Notes: a model not told the origin generated them from the letters alone. Shown: positions 32,671-40,863, counted from the first letter of the stretch. The stretch is DNA of 55,307 nucleotides from an uncultured Collinsella sp. (GCA_900548255.1 URKH01000004.1:1-55307), one strand, 5' to 3'. A program made the numbers and translations.

Positions 32671-33837
32671 ATGTTCGAGAAGAGTGTCGAGGAGCTCACC
32701 GAGCTCGGCGCCCAGATCACCACGGCCGAGATTGCTCAGCAGCCCGAGCTTTGGCGTGATACGCTCAACATCTATCGCGAGAACAAGGAGGCCATCGAGG
32801 CCTTCCTTACCGAGGCTCGTGCTATGGGCGAGGGCCGTCTGTCCGTTGTCTTCACCGGTGCCGGTACGTCCGACTATGTTGGCGATACCTGCGCCCCGTA
32901 TCTGCGTCACGCCGGCAACACTGATCTCTACGACTTTAAGCCCATCGCCACGACCGACATCGTGAGCGCCCCGCGCGACTTCCTGCGCGCTGAGGATCCC
33001 ACGCTCGTGGTTTCCTTTGCCCGCTCTGGCAACAGCCCCGAGAGCCTTGCCGCCGTTGCCGTTGCCAAGGAGCTCGTCCACAACGTCAAGTTCCTCAACA
33101 TCACCTGCGCGCCCGAGGGCAAGCTCGCCGTCGAGTCTGCCGATGATCCCAATGCGCTGACGCTGCTCATTCCGCGCGCCAACGACAAGGGCTTCGCCAT
33201 GACCGGCTCCTACACCTGCATGACCCTGCTCTCTACCCTCATCTTTGACGAGGCTTCCGACGAGCAGAAGGCCGAGTGGGTCGAGACCATCGCCAAGATG
33301 GGCGAGGAGGTCATCGCTCGCGAGTCCGAGGTTGCCGACTACCTCGCTGGCGACTTCAACCGCGTGACCTACCTTGGCTCCGGCTCCTTTGGCGGCCTTG
33401 CTCAGGAGAGCCAGCTCAAGATCCTCGAGCTTGCTCATGGCCTGGTTGCCACTTCCTACGACACCTCCATGGGCTATCGTCACGGACCCAAGTCCTTCGT
33501 CGACGACAAGACCCTCGTGTTCGTGTTCGTCAACAACGACGCCTACACCCGTCAGTACGACATCGACATCCTCAACGAGATCGGTGGCGACAAGATCGCT
33601 CAGCACACCGTTGCCGTTCAGCAGGATGGCGCTACCGTCTACGAGGGCGAGTCCTTCACCTTTAAGGGCTACGAGGCGCTTCCCGAGGGCTACCTTGCTC
33701 TGCCGTTCGTGATGTTTGCTCAGGCTATCAGCCTGCTCAACTCCGTGCGCGTGGGCAACACGCCCGACACGCCGAGCCCCACCGGTACGGTCAACCGCGT
33801 GGTTAAGGGCGTGACGATTCACCCCTTCACCGCTTAA
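32671..33837 (+). CDS. agaS: Galactosamine-6-phosphate deaminase/isomerase AgaS (double SIS)
   Basis: Expected to convert D-galactosamine-6-phosphate to D-tagatose-6-phosphate plus ammonia. The 388-residue protein has two SIS domains: VVFTGAGTSDYVGDT (about 60-74) with SFARSGNSPES, and VTYLGSGSFGGLAQES (about 232). These features and the length match AgaS (about 384 in E. coli). The aga-type PTS and the deacetylase support the role. A terminator separates it from the deacetylase gene, which may depend on its own promoter or read-through. Confidence 0.9.
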   Translation: MFEKSVEELTELGAQITTAEIAQQPELWRDTLNIYRENKEAIEAFLTEARAMGEGRLSVVFTGAGTSDYVGDTCAPYLRHAGNTDLYDFKPIATTDIVSAPRDFLRAEDPTLVVSFARSGNSPESLAAVAVAKELVHNVKFLNITCAPEGKLAVESADDPNALTLLIPRANDKGFAMTGSYTCMTLLSTLIFDEASDEQKAEWVETIAKMGEEVIARESEVADYLAGDFNRVTYLGSGSFGGLAQESQLKILELAHGLVATSYDTSMGYRHGPKSFVDDKTLVFVFVNNDAYTRQYDIDILNEIGGDKIAQHTVAVQQDGATVYEGESFTFKGYEALPEGYLALPFVMFAQAISLLNSVRVGNTPDTPSPTGTVNRVVKGVTIHPFTA

Positions 33838-33855
33838 TCGCGTCCCCCTGTAAGG

Positions 33856-33892
33856 GCGCCCGTCCGCTCATAACGGCGGGCGGGCGCTTTTT
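33856..33892 (+). terminator. Terminator after agaS
   Basis: GCGCCCGTCCGC and GCGGGCGGGCGC pair (one wobble), followed by five T. Confidence 0.88.
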
Positions 33893-33955
33893 GTTATTAC
33901 GTGGGCTGGGTATAAGCATCACCACAGTCAACTGCTTTAGAAGCAAGGAGTGCAT

Positions 33956-35125
33956 ATGAGCACGTACGCAATTAAGGCTGACAAGTTCTTCTTGCCGGCG
34001 GGCCCGCAGCTGGGCGGCTATCTCATGGTCGAGGATGGCGTCTTTGGCGCCTGGCAGGCCGACGAGCCCTCTTGCGAGATCAAGGACTACACGGGATCGT
34101 GGATCGCACCGGGTATGGTCGATACCCACATCCATGGCTTCTACAACCACTCAACTACCGATAACGACCCCGAGGGTATCGATATCAGCTCGACTGAGCT
34201 CGCCCGTCGCGGTACCACCAGCTGGCTACCCACGACGTTCACCGATGGCGTCGAGCAGATCAAGGATGCCTGCGCCGCCATCGCTCAGGCTGACGAGGGC
34301 CGCGGCCCTGACTTCTGCGGTGCTCGCATTCAGGGCATCTACCTGGAGGGCCCCTTCTTTACCATGAAGCATGTGGGCGCACAGAACCCCGCTTACCTGA
34401 TTGACCCCTCCGAGGAGGTCTTTGACGAGTGGCAGGAGGCTGCCGGCGGACGTATCGTTAAGAGCGCCATGGCTGCCGAGCGCGATGGCGCCGCTGCTTA
34501 TGCTGCTGCCCTCAATGCGAAGGGTGTCGTGACCAGCATCGGTCACTCTGATGCCACGTATGACGAGTGCATCGCCGCCATCAACGCCGGTGCTAGCTGC
34601 TTTACGCATACCTATAACGGCCAGCGCGGGCTGCATCACCGTGAGCCCGGTGTTGTGGGCGCTGCTATGTCCACGCCCGAGACCTACGCCGAGATCATCT
34701 GCGACGGCAAGCACGTGAACCCTGCCGCCATCAAGGCGCTGCTGCAGGCCAAGGGCTGGCAGCACACGGTGCTCATCACCGACTGCCTGGGCTGCGGCGG
34801 CATGCCCGAGGGCAGCTACACCAGCGGCGGCATGGACGTCATCATGAAGGACAACCTGTGCTGGCTCGCCGACGGCAAGAGCATTGCCGGCTCGGTGCTC
34901 ACGCTTGCCCAGGGCGTCAAGAACATTGTCGACTGGGGTATCGCCAGCGCCGATATCGCCATTCGCATGGCAACCGAGGTGCCGGCACGCTCCGCGCACA
35001 TCGAGGATAAGTGTGGCAGCATCATGCCGGGTCGCGACGCCGACTTTGTCGTGTTCGACCATGAGCTCACCCTCGTCGAGACGTATGTTGGCGGCCAGAG
35101 TGTCGGCAACGCCTTTACCGAGTAA
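33956..35125 (+). CDS. N-acetylgalactosamine/N-acetylglucosamine-6-phosphate deacetylase
   Basis: Metal-dependent amidohydrolase removing the acetyl group before AgaS acts. The 389-residue product has the metal-binding HxH (His58, His60 in GMVDTHIHGFYNHST), the GHSDATYDE and YNGQRGLHHREPG segments, and the catalytic Asp in LITDCLGCGG. NagA and AgaA are hard to tell apart by eye; context favours AgaA. AAGGAG lies five bases before ATG 33956. A partial, decayed 3' copy lies at 37836-37984. Confidence 0.9.
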   Translation: MSTYAIKADKFFLPAGPQLGGYLMVEDGVFGAWQADEPSCEIKDYTGSWIAPGMVDTHIHGFYNHSTTDNDPEGIDISSTELARRGTTSWLPTTFTDGVEQIKDACAAIAQADEGRGPDFCGARIQGIYLEGPFFTMKHVGAQNPAYLIDPSEEVFDEWQEAAGGRIVKSAMAAERDGAAAYAAALNAKGVVTSIGHSDATYDECIAAINAGASCFTHTYNGQRGLHHREPGVVGAAMSTPETYAEIICDGKHVNPAAIKALLQAKGWQHTVLITDCLGCGGMPEGSYTSGGMDVIMKDNLCWLADGKSIAGSVLTLAQGVKNIVDWGIASADIAIRMATEVPARSAHIEDKCGSIMPGRDADFVVFDHELTLVETYVGGQSVGNAFTE

Positions 35126-35137
35126 CGAAAGAAAAAG

Positions 35138-35169
35138 ACGGCGGGCCCGAATCTGCTCGGACCCGCCGT
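35138..35169. terminator. Bidirectional terminator between the deacetylase and flavodoxin genes
   Basis: ACGGCGGGCCCGA-ATCTGC-TCGGACCCGCCGT with a single mismatch. GAAAAAG precedes it, giving the minus-strand transcript a T-run. Confidence 0.88.
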
Positions 35170-35200
35170 ATGGGTTAAACGCTCAAAAGCACCTTTACAG

Positions 35201-35785
35201 TTACAGCTTGTTAGCAATCTTCTTTGCCGTACGCTTAACGCCGGCCACCAGGCCTCCTGCAGGATGCTCCTTCTCGTATGCTAGACGCTTCTCGCGCTTG
35301 GCGTACTCTTCGACGATGATGTCTCCATACTCGTCTTCGATCTTGTCGAAGAAGTCGACGGCACCCTTAATTTCCTCAGCGGTCGGGTGCCCCTTTTGGA
35401 CCCCGCCGGTGAGTTTGAACGGCCCCCACGTATCAAAGCCGGGGCAGCCGTAGACACCCATAAAGATGGCCTGCCTCATGCGGCAGATGCCATCGATATC
35501 CTTGCCGTACCACTTGTTTTTGCCACCGTAGGTCATAAGGCCAAACACCTTGTCCTGCGGCTGCAGCACGTTAGTGAGCACGCGTGCCATGTCCTTGTCG
35601 ATCTCGGAGTAATAGATGCCCGTGGCGACACCAATCAGATGGTATTCGTGCAGGTTGGGATACTCGTTTTTGCCGAGCGTTTTCACATCGAGGGTATCGA
35701 TTTCGGGGTGCGCCTCGACGATGGCGTCCACGAGCTTTTTCGTATTGCCGTGGTGGCGTGAGGCATAAAGAATGATGGTTCGCAT
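35201..35785 (-). CDS. Flavodoxin-family protein
   Basis: A 194-residue flavodoxin-like protein. IILYASRHHGNTKKLVDAI is the FMN phosphate loop (about 3-21), and YYSEIDK and FGLMTYGGKNKWYGKD are the later flavin-contact segments. The C-terminal roughly 50 residues are basic. It probably carries or transfers electrons from reduced FMN. The start at 35785 is preferred over a longer in-frame one at 35815. It interrupts the plus-strand sugar genes and has no evident link to them. Confidence 0.85.
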   Translation of the reverse strand: MRTIILYASRHHGNTKKLVDAIVEAHPEIDTLDVKTLGKNEYPNLHEYHLIGVATGIYYSEIDKDMARVLTNVLQPQDKVFGLMTYGGKNKWYGKDIDGICRMRQAIFMGVYGCPGFDTWGPFKLTGGVQKGHPTAEEIKGAVDFFDKIEDEYGDIIVEEYAKREKRLAYEKEHPAGGLVAGVKRTAKKIANKL

Positions 35786-35942
35786 AAGAAGGCCTTTCAG
35801 CTGTAATTGCATCAATGTCTGTATGGTACCCCGTTACATGGCCGGGATACCGGACGCATCGATGAGCGTGCGGGTTTGTTCTATGGTTAGGATTGAAACG
35901 GGCGCTTGCGTGAAATAAAGCAGTTGTTCGAAAGGATGGGTA

Positions 35943-36824
35943 ATGGAATACGCTCTCTCCAACGATTCGATTTCTATTAAGGTTTCCACGGCTGGTGGCT
36001 CGTTTACCTCGATTGAGGCCGGAGGTCGCGAGTACTTGTGGCAGGGTGATCCCACCGTGTGGTCCGGCCGGGCGCCGATTTGCTTCCCGATTTGCGGAGG
36101 CTTGCGCGACAACAGCGCCATGACGTTTGCCGGGCATCATGTAAAGCTCGCTCGCCACGGGTTTGCGCGCAAACAGGAGTGGAAGTTGCTGAGCCAAGGC
36201 GAGAACGAGCTGGCGATGTGCCTGGCTTCGGAGGATAACGCCGCGCTGCTGAGCGATTATCCGTATCCGTTTAGGCTCGTCGCCCGCTATACGCTCGAGG
36301 ACGCCGCCGTGCGTGTCTCCTATGAGGTTACCAACGAGGGCACCGAGGACATGCCGTTCTTTATCGGTGGGCATCCCGGCTTTAGGTGCCCGCTCGATGA
36401 GGGCGAGGCCTATACGGACTACGAGTTGCGCTTTGAGAAAGAAGAGGCTGCAGAGCTTTGCACCGCTGTCCCTTCGACTGGCTTGATTGACGTGGACAAG
36501 CGCTCCAAGAACCCCATGGTGGGAAAGACGCTGCCCCTGTCGCACGAGCTCTTCGATTTTGCGGAGACCATCTTTGACGTGCTCGAGAGCCGTCAGGTCA
36601 CGCTTTCCAAGAAGGGCGAGGACAAGGGCGTCCGCCTGAGCTTTGAGGGCTTCCCATATCTCATTGTGTGGAGCAAGCCCGAGGGCGATTTTGTGGCAGT
36701 TGAGCCCTGGGGCGGCCTTTCGACCTGCTCCGATGAGGACGACGTGCTTGAGCATAAGCGTGGCTGCCTTGTCGCCAAGCCCAAGGAGACCGTCGTTCGC
36801 TCGTTCACGATTGAGATTCTGTAA
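35943..36824 (+). CDS. Aldose 1-epimerase-like protein, LacX type
   Basis: A mutarotase-fold protein of 293 residues. The pattern SISIKVSTAGGSFTSIEAGGREYLWQGD...APICFPICGGLRDN and the central GGHPGFRCPL with a conserved His match the LacX subgroup, often found with tagatose-pathway genes. Substrate uncertain; hexose-6-phosphates or lactose-derived sugars are likely. A GAAAGGATGG ribosome site precedes the ATG. The LacC-type kinase follows after 59 bp. Confidence 0.85.
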   Translation: MEYALSNDSISIKVSTAGGSFTSIEAGGREYLWQGDPTVWSGRAPICFPICGGLRDNSAMTFAGHHVKLARHGFARKQEWKLLSQGENELAMCLASEDNAALLSDYPYPFRLVARYTLEDAAVRVSYEVTNEGTEDMPFFIGGHPGFRCPLDEGEAYTDYELRFEKEEAAELCTAVPSTGLIDVDKRSKNPMVGKTLPLSHELFDFAETIFDVLESRQVTLSKKGEDKGVRLSFEGFPYLIVWSKPEGDFVAVEPWGGLSTCSDEDDVLEHKRGCLVAKPKETVVRSFTIEIL

Positions 36825-36883
36825 TTCCGTTTTGTCGACTCGTATCGCGAGGCACAAGGAGCCTGCGAGATAAGGAGCTAAAA

Positions 36884-37819
36884 ATGATCCTCACCGTTAC
36901 GATGAACCCGTCCGTCGATACACGCTATCAGCTCGATGAGCTCATTATCGACGACGTTAACCGTGTGACGCCCGAAAAGACCGCCGGCGGCAAGGGTCTC
37001 AACGTGGCCCGTGTACTGGGTCAGCTGGGCGACGACGTTGTGGCAACCGGTTTGCTCGGCGGCCACATGGGCGCCTACATGGCCGAGCTCATGGATGTCA
37101 ACGGCATTAAGAATGATTTTGTACCCATCAAGGGCGAGACTCGCATTTGCCTCAACATCCTCCACGCCGGCAACCAGACCGAGCTACTCGAGAGCGGCCC
37201 GACGATTGCCCCCGAGGAGCTTGATGCCTTTACCGCCAAGTTCGCCGAGCTTGCGAGCAAGGCCGCTGTCGTTACCATCTCGGGTTCGCTGCCCCGTGGT
37301 GTCGAGGCGGACTACTACGCCAAGATCACGGGCATTGCCGAGAACGCCGGCGCCAAGGTGCTGCTCGATACCTCGGGTGCTTCGCTCGAGGCCGCCCTTA
37401 AGTCCGAAATTAAGCCCGAGCTGGTCAAGCCTAACCTGACCGAGATTAACGGCCTTCTGGGCACGAGCTTTACCACCGACGATGTGGACGAGCTCCGCGC
37501 CGCGCTCGCCTCTGATGCCCGCTTCTCCGATATCCCCTGGGTCGTCGTGTCCATGGGCGCTGCCGGCTCCGTGGGCTTCCATAATGGCCGTGCATTCCGC
37601 GCCAAGACCCCCGATATCCCCGCCGTTAACGCTACGGGCTCTGGCGATTCGACCATTGCCGGCTTCGCGCATGCGATTGCTGCTGGCGCGGATGACGAGA
37701 CGGTGCTGCGTACCGCCAACACCTGCGGCAAGCTCAATGCCATGGATCCCATGACCGGCCATCTGGTCATGGACCGTTGGGACGAGGTCTACAACGGCGT
37801 TGTCGTGACCGAGCTGTAA
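36884..37819 (+). CDS. Tagatose-6-phosphate kinase / 1-phosphofructokinase family (LacC-like)
   Basis: PfkB-fold sugar-phosphate kinase. The 311-residue product opens MILTVTMNPSVDTRYQLDEL and has KTAGGKGLNVARVLGQLG, then NATGSGDSTIAGFAHA with the catalytic Asp. LacC and FruK cannot be separated by eye, but LacX-type epimerase, agaS and lac genes nearby favour tagatose-6-phosphate. The product, tagatose-1,6-bisphosphate, needs an aldolase not found in this window. TAAGGAG is upstream. Confidence 0.85.
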   Translation: MILTVTMNPSVDTRYQLDELIIDDVNRVTPEKTAGGKGLNVARVLGQLGDDVVATGLLGGHMGAYMAELMDVNGIKNDFVPIKGETRICLNILHAGNQTELLESGPTIAPEELDAFTAKFAELASKAAVVTISGSLPRGVEADYYAKITGIAENAGAKVLLDTSGASLEAALKSEIKPELVKPNLTEINGLLGTSFTTDDVDELRAALASDARFSDIPWVVVSMGAAGSVGFHNGRAFRAKTPDIPAVNATGSGDSTIAGFAHAIAAGADDETVLRTANTCGKLNAMDPMTGHLVMDRWDEVYNGVVVTEL

Positions 37820-37835
37820 AAGCCTGGGCGTCGGC

Positions 37836-37984
37836 CCCGGCATTGCTTGCTAGCTCATGTCGACGACAAGTGCGGTAGCATTATGCTGGGGCGCGACGCC
37901 GAGTTTGTCGTGTTCAATCCCGACCTTACCCTGGTCGAGACGTATGTGGGTGGCAACAGCGTCGGTAATGCATTTACCGAGTAG
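37836..37984 (+). pseudogene. Decayed 3' remnant of an N-acetylhexosamine-6-phosphate deacetylase gene
   Basis: From 37856 the translated HVDDKCGSIMLGRDAEFVV...TYVGGNSVGNAFTE-stop runs 42 codons. It matches the C terminus of the intact deacetylase at 33956-35125 (HIEDKCGSIMPGRDADFVV...VGGQSVGNAFTE) in all but a few positions. Similarity fades near 37836 after a 4-base length change that shifts the frame. No start or catalytic region is present. Confidence 0.85.
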
Positions 37985-38016
37985 CTGCCAAATAAACGAT
38001 CCGAGAGGGGATTTAG

Positions 38017-38490
38017 ATGATTTACGGTGCATTGGGCGATATCGAGGAGTACCGCGGAATGCTCAAGGGCCTCGACGTGCTGATCGACTGGCTCGAGGAG
38101 AACGACCCGGCACAGCTCGAGGTCGGCAGCCATCCGATTTTGGGTGAGAAGGTCTTTGCGAACGTCATGTCTCCCACGACGCGTCCCGAGGCTGAGGCTC
38201 ACTATGAGACGCATCAGCGCTATCACGACCTGCAGATCGACGTCGAGGGTCGCGAGGCCTTCAAGGTCGCTACGGGCAGCCTGACGCTGGTCCAGGAGTT
38301 TGACGAGAAGGACGACTATGATCTGGTCGATTCCGACGCCTCGATCGCCGGCGATCTTGCCGACGACAAATTCGCGCTGTTCGTTGCCGGCGAGCCCCAC
38401 ATGCCCACGCTCGAGTTCCCGGGCGATGGCGCACAGCCGGTCAAGAAGATCTGCTTTAAGTTGCTTGCCGACGCCTACTGGGAGGAGTAG
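38017..38490 (+). CDS. YhcH/YjgK/YiaL-family protein (cupin-like sugar anomerase)
   Basis: A 157-residue protein. The family pattern is clear: MIYGALGDIEEYRGM at the start, then AHYETHQRYHDLQIDVEGRE with the His/Glu metal set, and a late HMPTL plus KKICFK. Relatives include NanQ, which speeds sialic-acid anomer exchange, and the evolved beta-galactosidase beta subunit EbgC. Here it follows amino-sugar genes and probably equilibrates a sugar phosphate. GAGAGGGG is upstream. A complex terminator follows. Confidence 0.88.
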   Translation: MIYGALGDIEEYRGMLKGLDVLIDWLEENDPAQLEVGSHPILGEKVFANVMSPTTRPEAEAHYETHQRYHDLQIDVEGREAFKVATGSLTLVQEFDEKDDYDLVDSDASIAGDLADDKFALFVAGEPHMPTLEFPGDGAQPVKKICFKLLADAYWEE

Positions 38491-38522
38491 CGAGCTGCTC
38501 GGCTGAGCTGTTCGTCTGATGG

Positions 38523-38602
38523 CGTGATTCCCCTAGGGAAATCACGCTAGGACCCCGCCAAACGGGTTTTCCCTAGGGAAATCACGTTTGGCGGGGTTTT
38601 CT
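38523..38602 (+). terminator. Nested terminator with a 40-bp direct repeat
   Basis: ACCCCGCCAAACG and CGTTTGGCGGGGT form the outer stem, followed by a T-run. CCCTAGGGAAATCACG occurs at 38531-38546 and again at 38571-38586, exactly 40 bp apart. The first copy also folds alone (CGTGATT...AATCACG). Confidence 0.75.
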
Positions 38603-38625
38603 GTTTTTGAATAGGGAAGCCTCAT

Positions 38626-39081
38626 TTATTTGCGAAGAACATCGGCTAGCCGCAGGATTGAAATCATCGACCGATAAGTGAGTTCCACTTTTTCGCCCGC
38701 AAGCAGTCGTTTCGAGCCAATCTCATCTAGCCCCACAAGCCGAGAAAACAGCGGGCCGCTCATCGTGCCATCGTCAATTGATTCCCTTATGGTCTTCAAA
38801 ACGTCCGTATCATGAAGCGATGCCGAGCTGTAGGGGGCAACACGAGCGGAACTCTCAATTAACGACGAGACAAAAGGATGGAGATGCTTTGGACATAGTC
38901 CATCAAACACCACATCCCCATTGTCGTTCGAGCCGACCAGGCGCCAAGTATAATGATCGACCCAGTCATCTCCGTCATATATGGCGTCCATGAGCAACTT
39001 CCCGTCTAGAGAGAGAAACCTATTTGGACATCGGGGCGCAAGACCGCAATCCGTATCGGACCTGCAGCAGCTCCAACCCAA
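38626..39081 (-). CDS. Hypothetical protein, possibly the 3' part of a broken gene
   Basis: The open frame encodes up to 151 residues, starting at a TTG (39081) or at ATG 38991. It has a Cys-rich start (SCCRSDTDCGLAPRCPN) and then a soluble region ending SILRLADVLRK. I do not recognise a family. Upstream, a signal-peptide gene in another frame reaches it at an AAAGGGA run, so this may be its continuation after a frameshift. Composition is less GC-rich than its surroundings. Confidence 0.45.
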   Translation of the reverse strand: MGWSCCRSDTDCGLAPRCPNRFLSLDGKLLMDAIYDGDDWVDHYTWRLVGSNDNGDVVFDGLCPKHLHPFVSSLIESSARVAPYSSASLHDTDVLKTIRESIDDGTMSGPLFSRLVGLDEIGSKRLLAGEKVELTYRSMISILRLADVLRK

Positions 39082-39089
39082 CGCACCAC

Positions 39090-39515
39090 TTAGGTTCCCT
39101 TTCGTACATGTGTATCAATATGCCCCGAAATGCCGGTGAATGCAATTCCAGACCCGTTTGTCGGATAGCAATCGACGTATTTTTGTTTTCCGCTCACAAC
39201 CTTGTATAGATAAATCGTTCCAGCAAAAGAGAAGGGATCGTTCGCAATTTTGTCCGGAAGAACTTGCCACCTCAAAATCCCGCTACCAATATGGTCAAGC
39301 TTGACCGTTCCGCCGTCCCCCTCAAAAGTGGCAAGGGGATTTACCCCAGACTGAGAGTCGGCATCGCCCTCCTTAGCAGTTATCAGCAGGCTGCCCGTAT
39401 AAGACTGCTAAGGCTCACCTTCAGGACAGGCAGCCTTGGCCCAAGAAGGGCCACTCAGGCAGGACAGTCCGAGCAGCATCAATACCAGCAAAAGAAAACC
39501 CTTAGTTCTTTTCAT
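39090..39515 (-). pseudogene. Secreted-protein gene broken by an in-frame TAG
   Basis: From ATG 39515 the frame encodes a classic signal peptide (MKRTKGFLLLVLMLLGLSCL...WAKA|A), then TAG at 39408-39410 (codon 36). In the same frame it continues with a beta-rich sequence for about 105 codons (QSYTGSLLITAKEGD...GKQKYVDCYPTNGSG) to TAA at 39090. The downstream segment has no ribosome site of its own. Reading could pass into 38626-39081 by a -1 shift at AAAGGGA (39096-39102). Confidence 0.65.
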
Positions 39516-39732
39516 CTATATCGCCAATATCTCTCGACATTTGTATATTGTGACTATTTTAGATCTATATGGCCAATTTGAGCCCTCACCATGGCAATTG
39601 TTGCAGCTGGGTTTCTTTTCATTAAGATTTCACTTTGGTAAATCCCCGCCCCTAAGCATTAAACCCGAAGTCCACCGAGTGGGCCGCCGTTGACGTGGCG
39701 ATGTTTGGATTGGCGCGCACGCACTCAAAATC
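39516..39732. other. Gene-free spacer
   Basis: AT-rich for this genome, with no supportable gene. Two similar words, ATCTATATCGCCAATAT near 39515 and ATCTATATGGCCAATTT near 39563, may reflect a promoter-region duplication for the minus-strand pseudogene. Confidence 0.4.
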
Positions 39733-39762
39733 GGCAACAAAAAAGCCGCCCGAAGGCGGCTA
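39733..39762 (-). terminator. Terminator of tRNA-Thr
   Basis: On the minus strand GCCGCC-TTCG-GGCGGC is followed by six T, about ten bases after the tRNA 3' end. Confidence 0.9.
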
Positions 39763-39772
39763 TCTTGTGTAA

Positions 39773-39848
39773 TGGAGCCAGCGACCGGGCTCGAACCGGT
39801 GACCCCCGCTTTACGAGAGCGGTGCTCTACCAACTGAGCTACGCTGGC
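39773..39848 (-). tRNA. tRNA-Thr (anticodon CGT)
   Basis: Full cloverleaf on the minus strand: acceptor GCCAGCG/CGCTGGC, discriminator U and encoded CCA. The D arm is GCTC-AGTTGGTAGA-GC, the anticodon stem CCGCT/AGCGG with loop CTCGTAA, and the T arm contains GGTTCGAGCC. Anticodon CGT reads ACG. U73 fits threonine tRNAs. Confidence 0.97.
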
Positions 39849-39887
39849 GGCCATGTGGTGACGCAACTGAAGCGTCAACGGCTGTCT

Positions 39888-39916
39888 ATGATACGGGACA
39901 TCGCACATCCGCGCAA
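39888..39916 (-). promoter_or_regulatory. tRNA-Thr promoter
   Basis: Minus strand TTGCGC (39916-39911), a 17-bp spacer and TATCAT (39893-39888), predicting a start about 30 bases before the mature tRNA. Confidence 0.7.
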
Positions 39917-40055
39917 GTGCTCTTACGGCTTTTCTCACTTTAAATGCACTAATATTGGAGACGTGGTGTCTACGGCGTTCATTTGGCGCTTGACTTGCTG
40001 TTGAGTTGGTGACTGACGTCCCGCTCGTATGGGTCTCAAACAGAATGGGGCAGCC

Positions 40056-40538
40056 ATGGCTCAACCCAAGATTCTTCTCACGCGTATCGATGACCGTTTC
40101 ATTTACGGGCAAGACGTTGAGCTGTGGAACGAGGCCGTGGACTCCAACCTTGTCCTAATCGTCAACGATGAGATCGCGGCGGATTCGCGCCAATGGGCAC
40201 CAATGAGGGTGGCGGCGCCAGAAGGCGTCTGGACAAGGTTTTTCTCGGTGCAAAAGGCCATCGACGTCATACATTCTGCAACGCCGCGTCAATGGATTCT
40301 GATCATGGTGGCCTCACCCACCGATGCGCTCGCGCTGGTTAAGGGTGGTGTGCCGATCACCAAGATTAGCATCGGCCATATGCAGGCGGAGGAGGGCAAG
40401 CGCTCCGTAACGCCTACCGTTGCCGTAGACGATGCAGATACCGCCGCCTTTAAAGAGCTGCAAGAACTCGGCGTAGAGCTAGAAATCCGCTACCTCCCCA
40501 GTTCCGCCCCCGACCCCATCGGCAATCTGTTCAACTGA
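40056..40538 (+). CDS. Orphan PTS EIIB-like protein lacking the phosphorylatable histidine
   Basis: The 160-residue product is collinear with the EIIB at 29194: both have LLTRID near the start, PRQ...LVKGGVPI in the middle and FKELQELGVELEIR near the end. The active-site motif RLVHGQV is RFIYGQD here, so His17 is Tyr17 and it cannot accept phosphate in the usual way. The frame is intact with no stop codons, and no EIIA, EIIC or EIID lies beside it. It may be a regulatory decoy or a recent non-functional duplicate. Ribosome site GGGGC is weak; ATG 40056 aligns with the paralogue start. Confidence 0.85.
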   Translation: MAQPKILLTRIDDRFIYGQDVELWNEAVDSNLVLIVNDEIAADSRQWAPMRVAAPEGVWTRFFSVQKAIDVIHSATPRQWILIMVASPTDALALVKGGVPITKISIGHMQAEEGKRSVTPTVAVDDADTAAFKELQELGVELEIRYLPSSAPDPIGNLFN

Positions 40539-40604
40539 TCCTTGGGGACGGAGGAAAACGGATCATTTTGCCCTCGCGAGAGACGCATGCGATGCCGTCT
40601 GTCA

Positions 40605-40756
40605 AAAACTATGCCCATTTACTACGTTTGATCGGCTATCGCCGAGCATGTCGAATTTGAGAAAAACAAAACCGCAGGTAGACGGCTCGCGAATTAAACA
40701 AAAACCGGTGCATGGTCGAGCATCCCGGGCTAAACGTAGTAAATGGGCATAGTTTT
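40605..40756. repeat. 152-bp element with perfect 25-bp inverted ends
   Basis: Positions 40605-40629 (AAAACTATGCCCATTTACTA...) and 40732-40756 are exact inverted copies over 25 bases. The 102-bp centre has no reading frame. CAAAACCGCAGGTAGA at 40667-40682 recurs at 28171-28186. MITE-like, or a structured RNA element. It fills the 325-bp gap after the EIIB-like gene. Confidence 0.88.
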
Positions 40757-40801
40757 GATATGTCACCCATACAGTCGCAGCGAAAATGAGCCTAAAAGAT
40801 G

Positions 40802-40838
40802 AAAAAGCGCCCGTCGGCGGTGGTGCCGGCGGGCGTTG
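40802..40838 (-). terminator. Terminator of galM
   Basis: On the minus strand GCCCGCCGGC pairs with GCCGACGGGC, and a CTTTTTC run follows. Confidence 0.88.
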
Positions 40839-40863
40839 CTGTGCGATATGTCGCGTTATGGGC

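Noticed and set aside
39408..39410. TAG as a recoded pyrrolysine codon or productive read-through
   Set aside because: No pyrrolysine genes visible and the same locus shows a second lesion, so ordinary decay is simpler. Kept only as a point to check.
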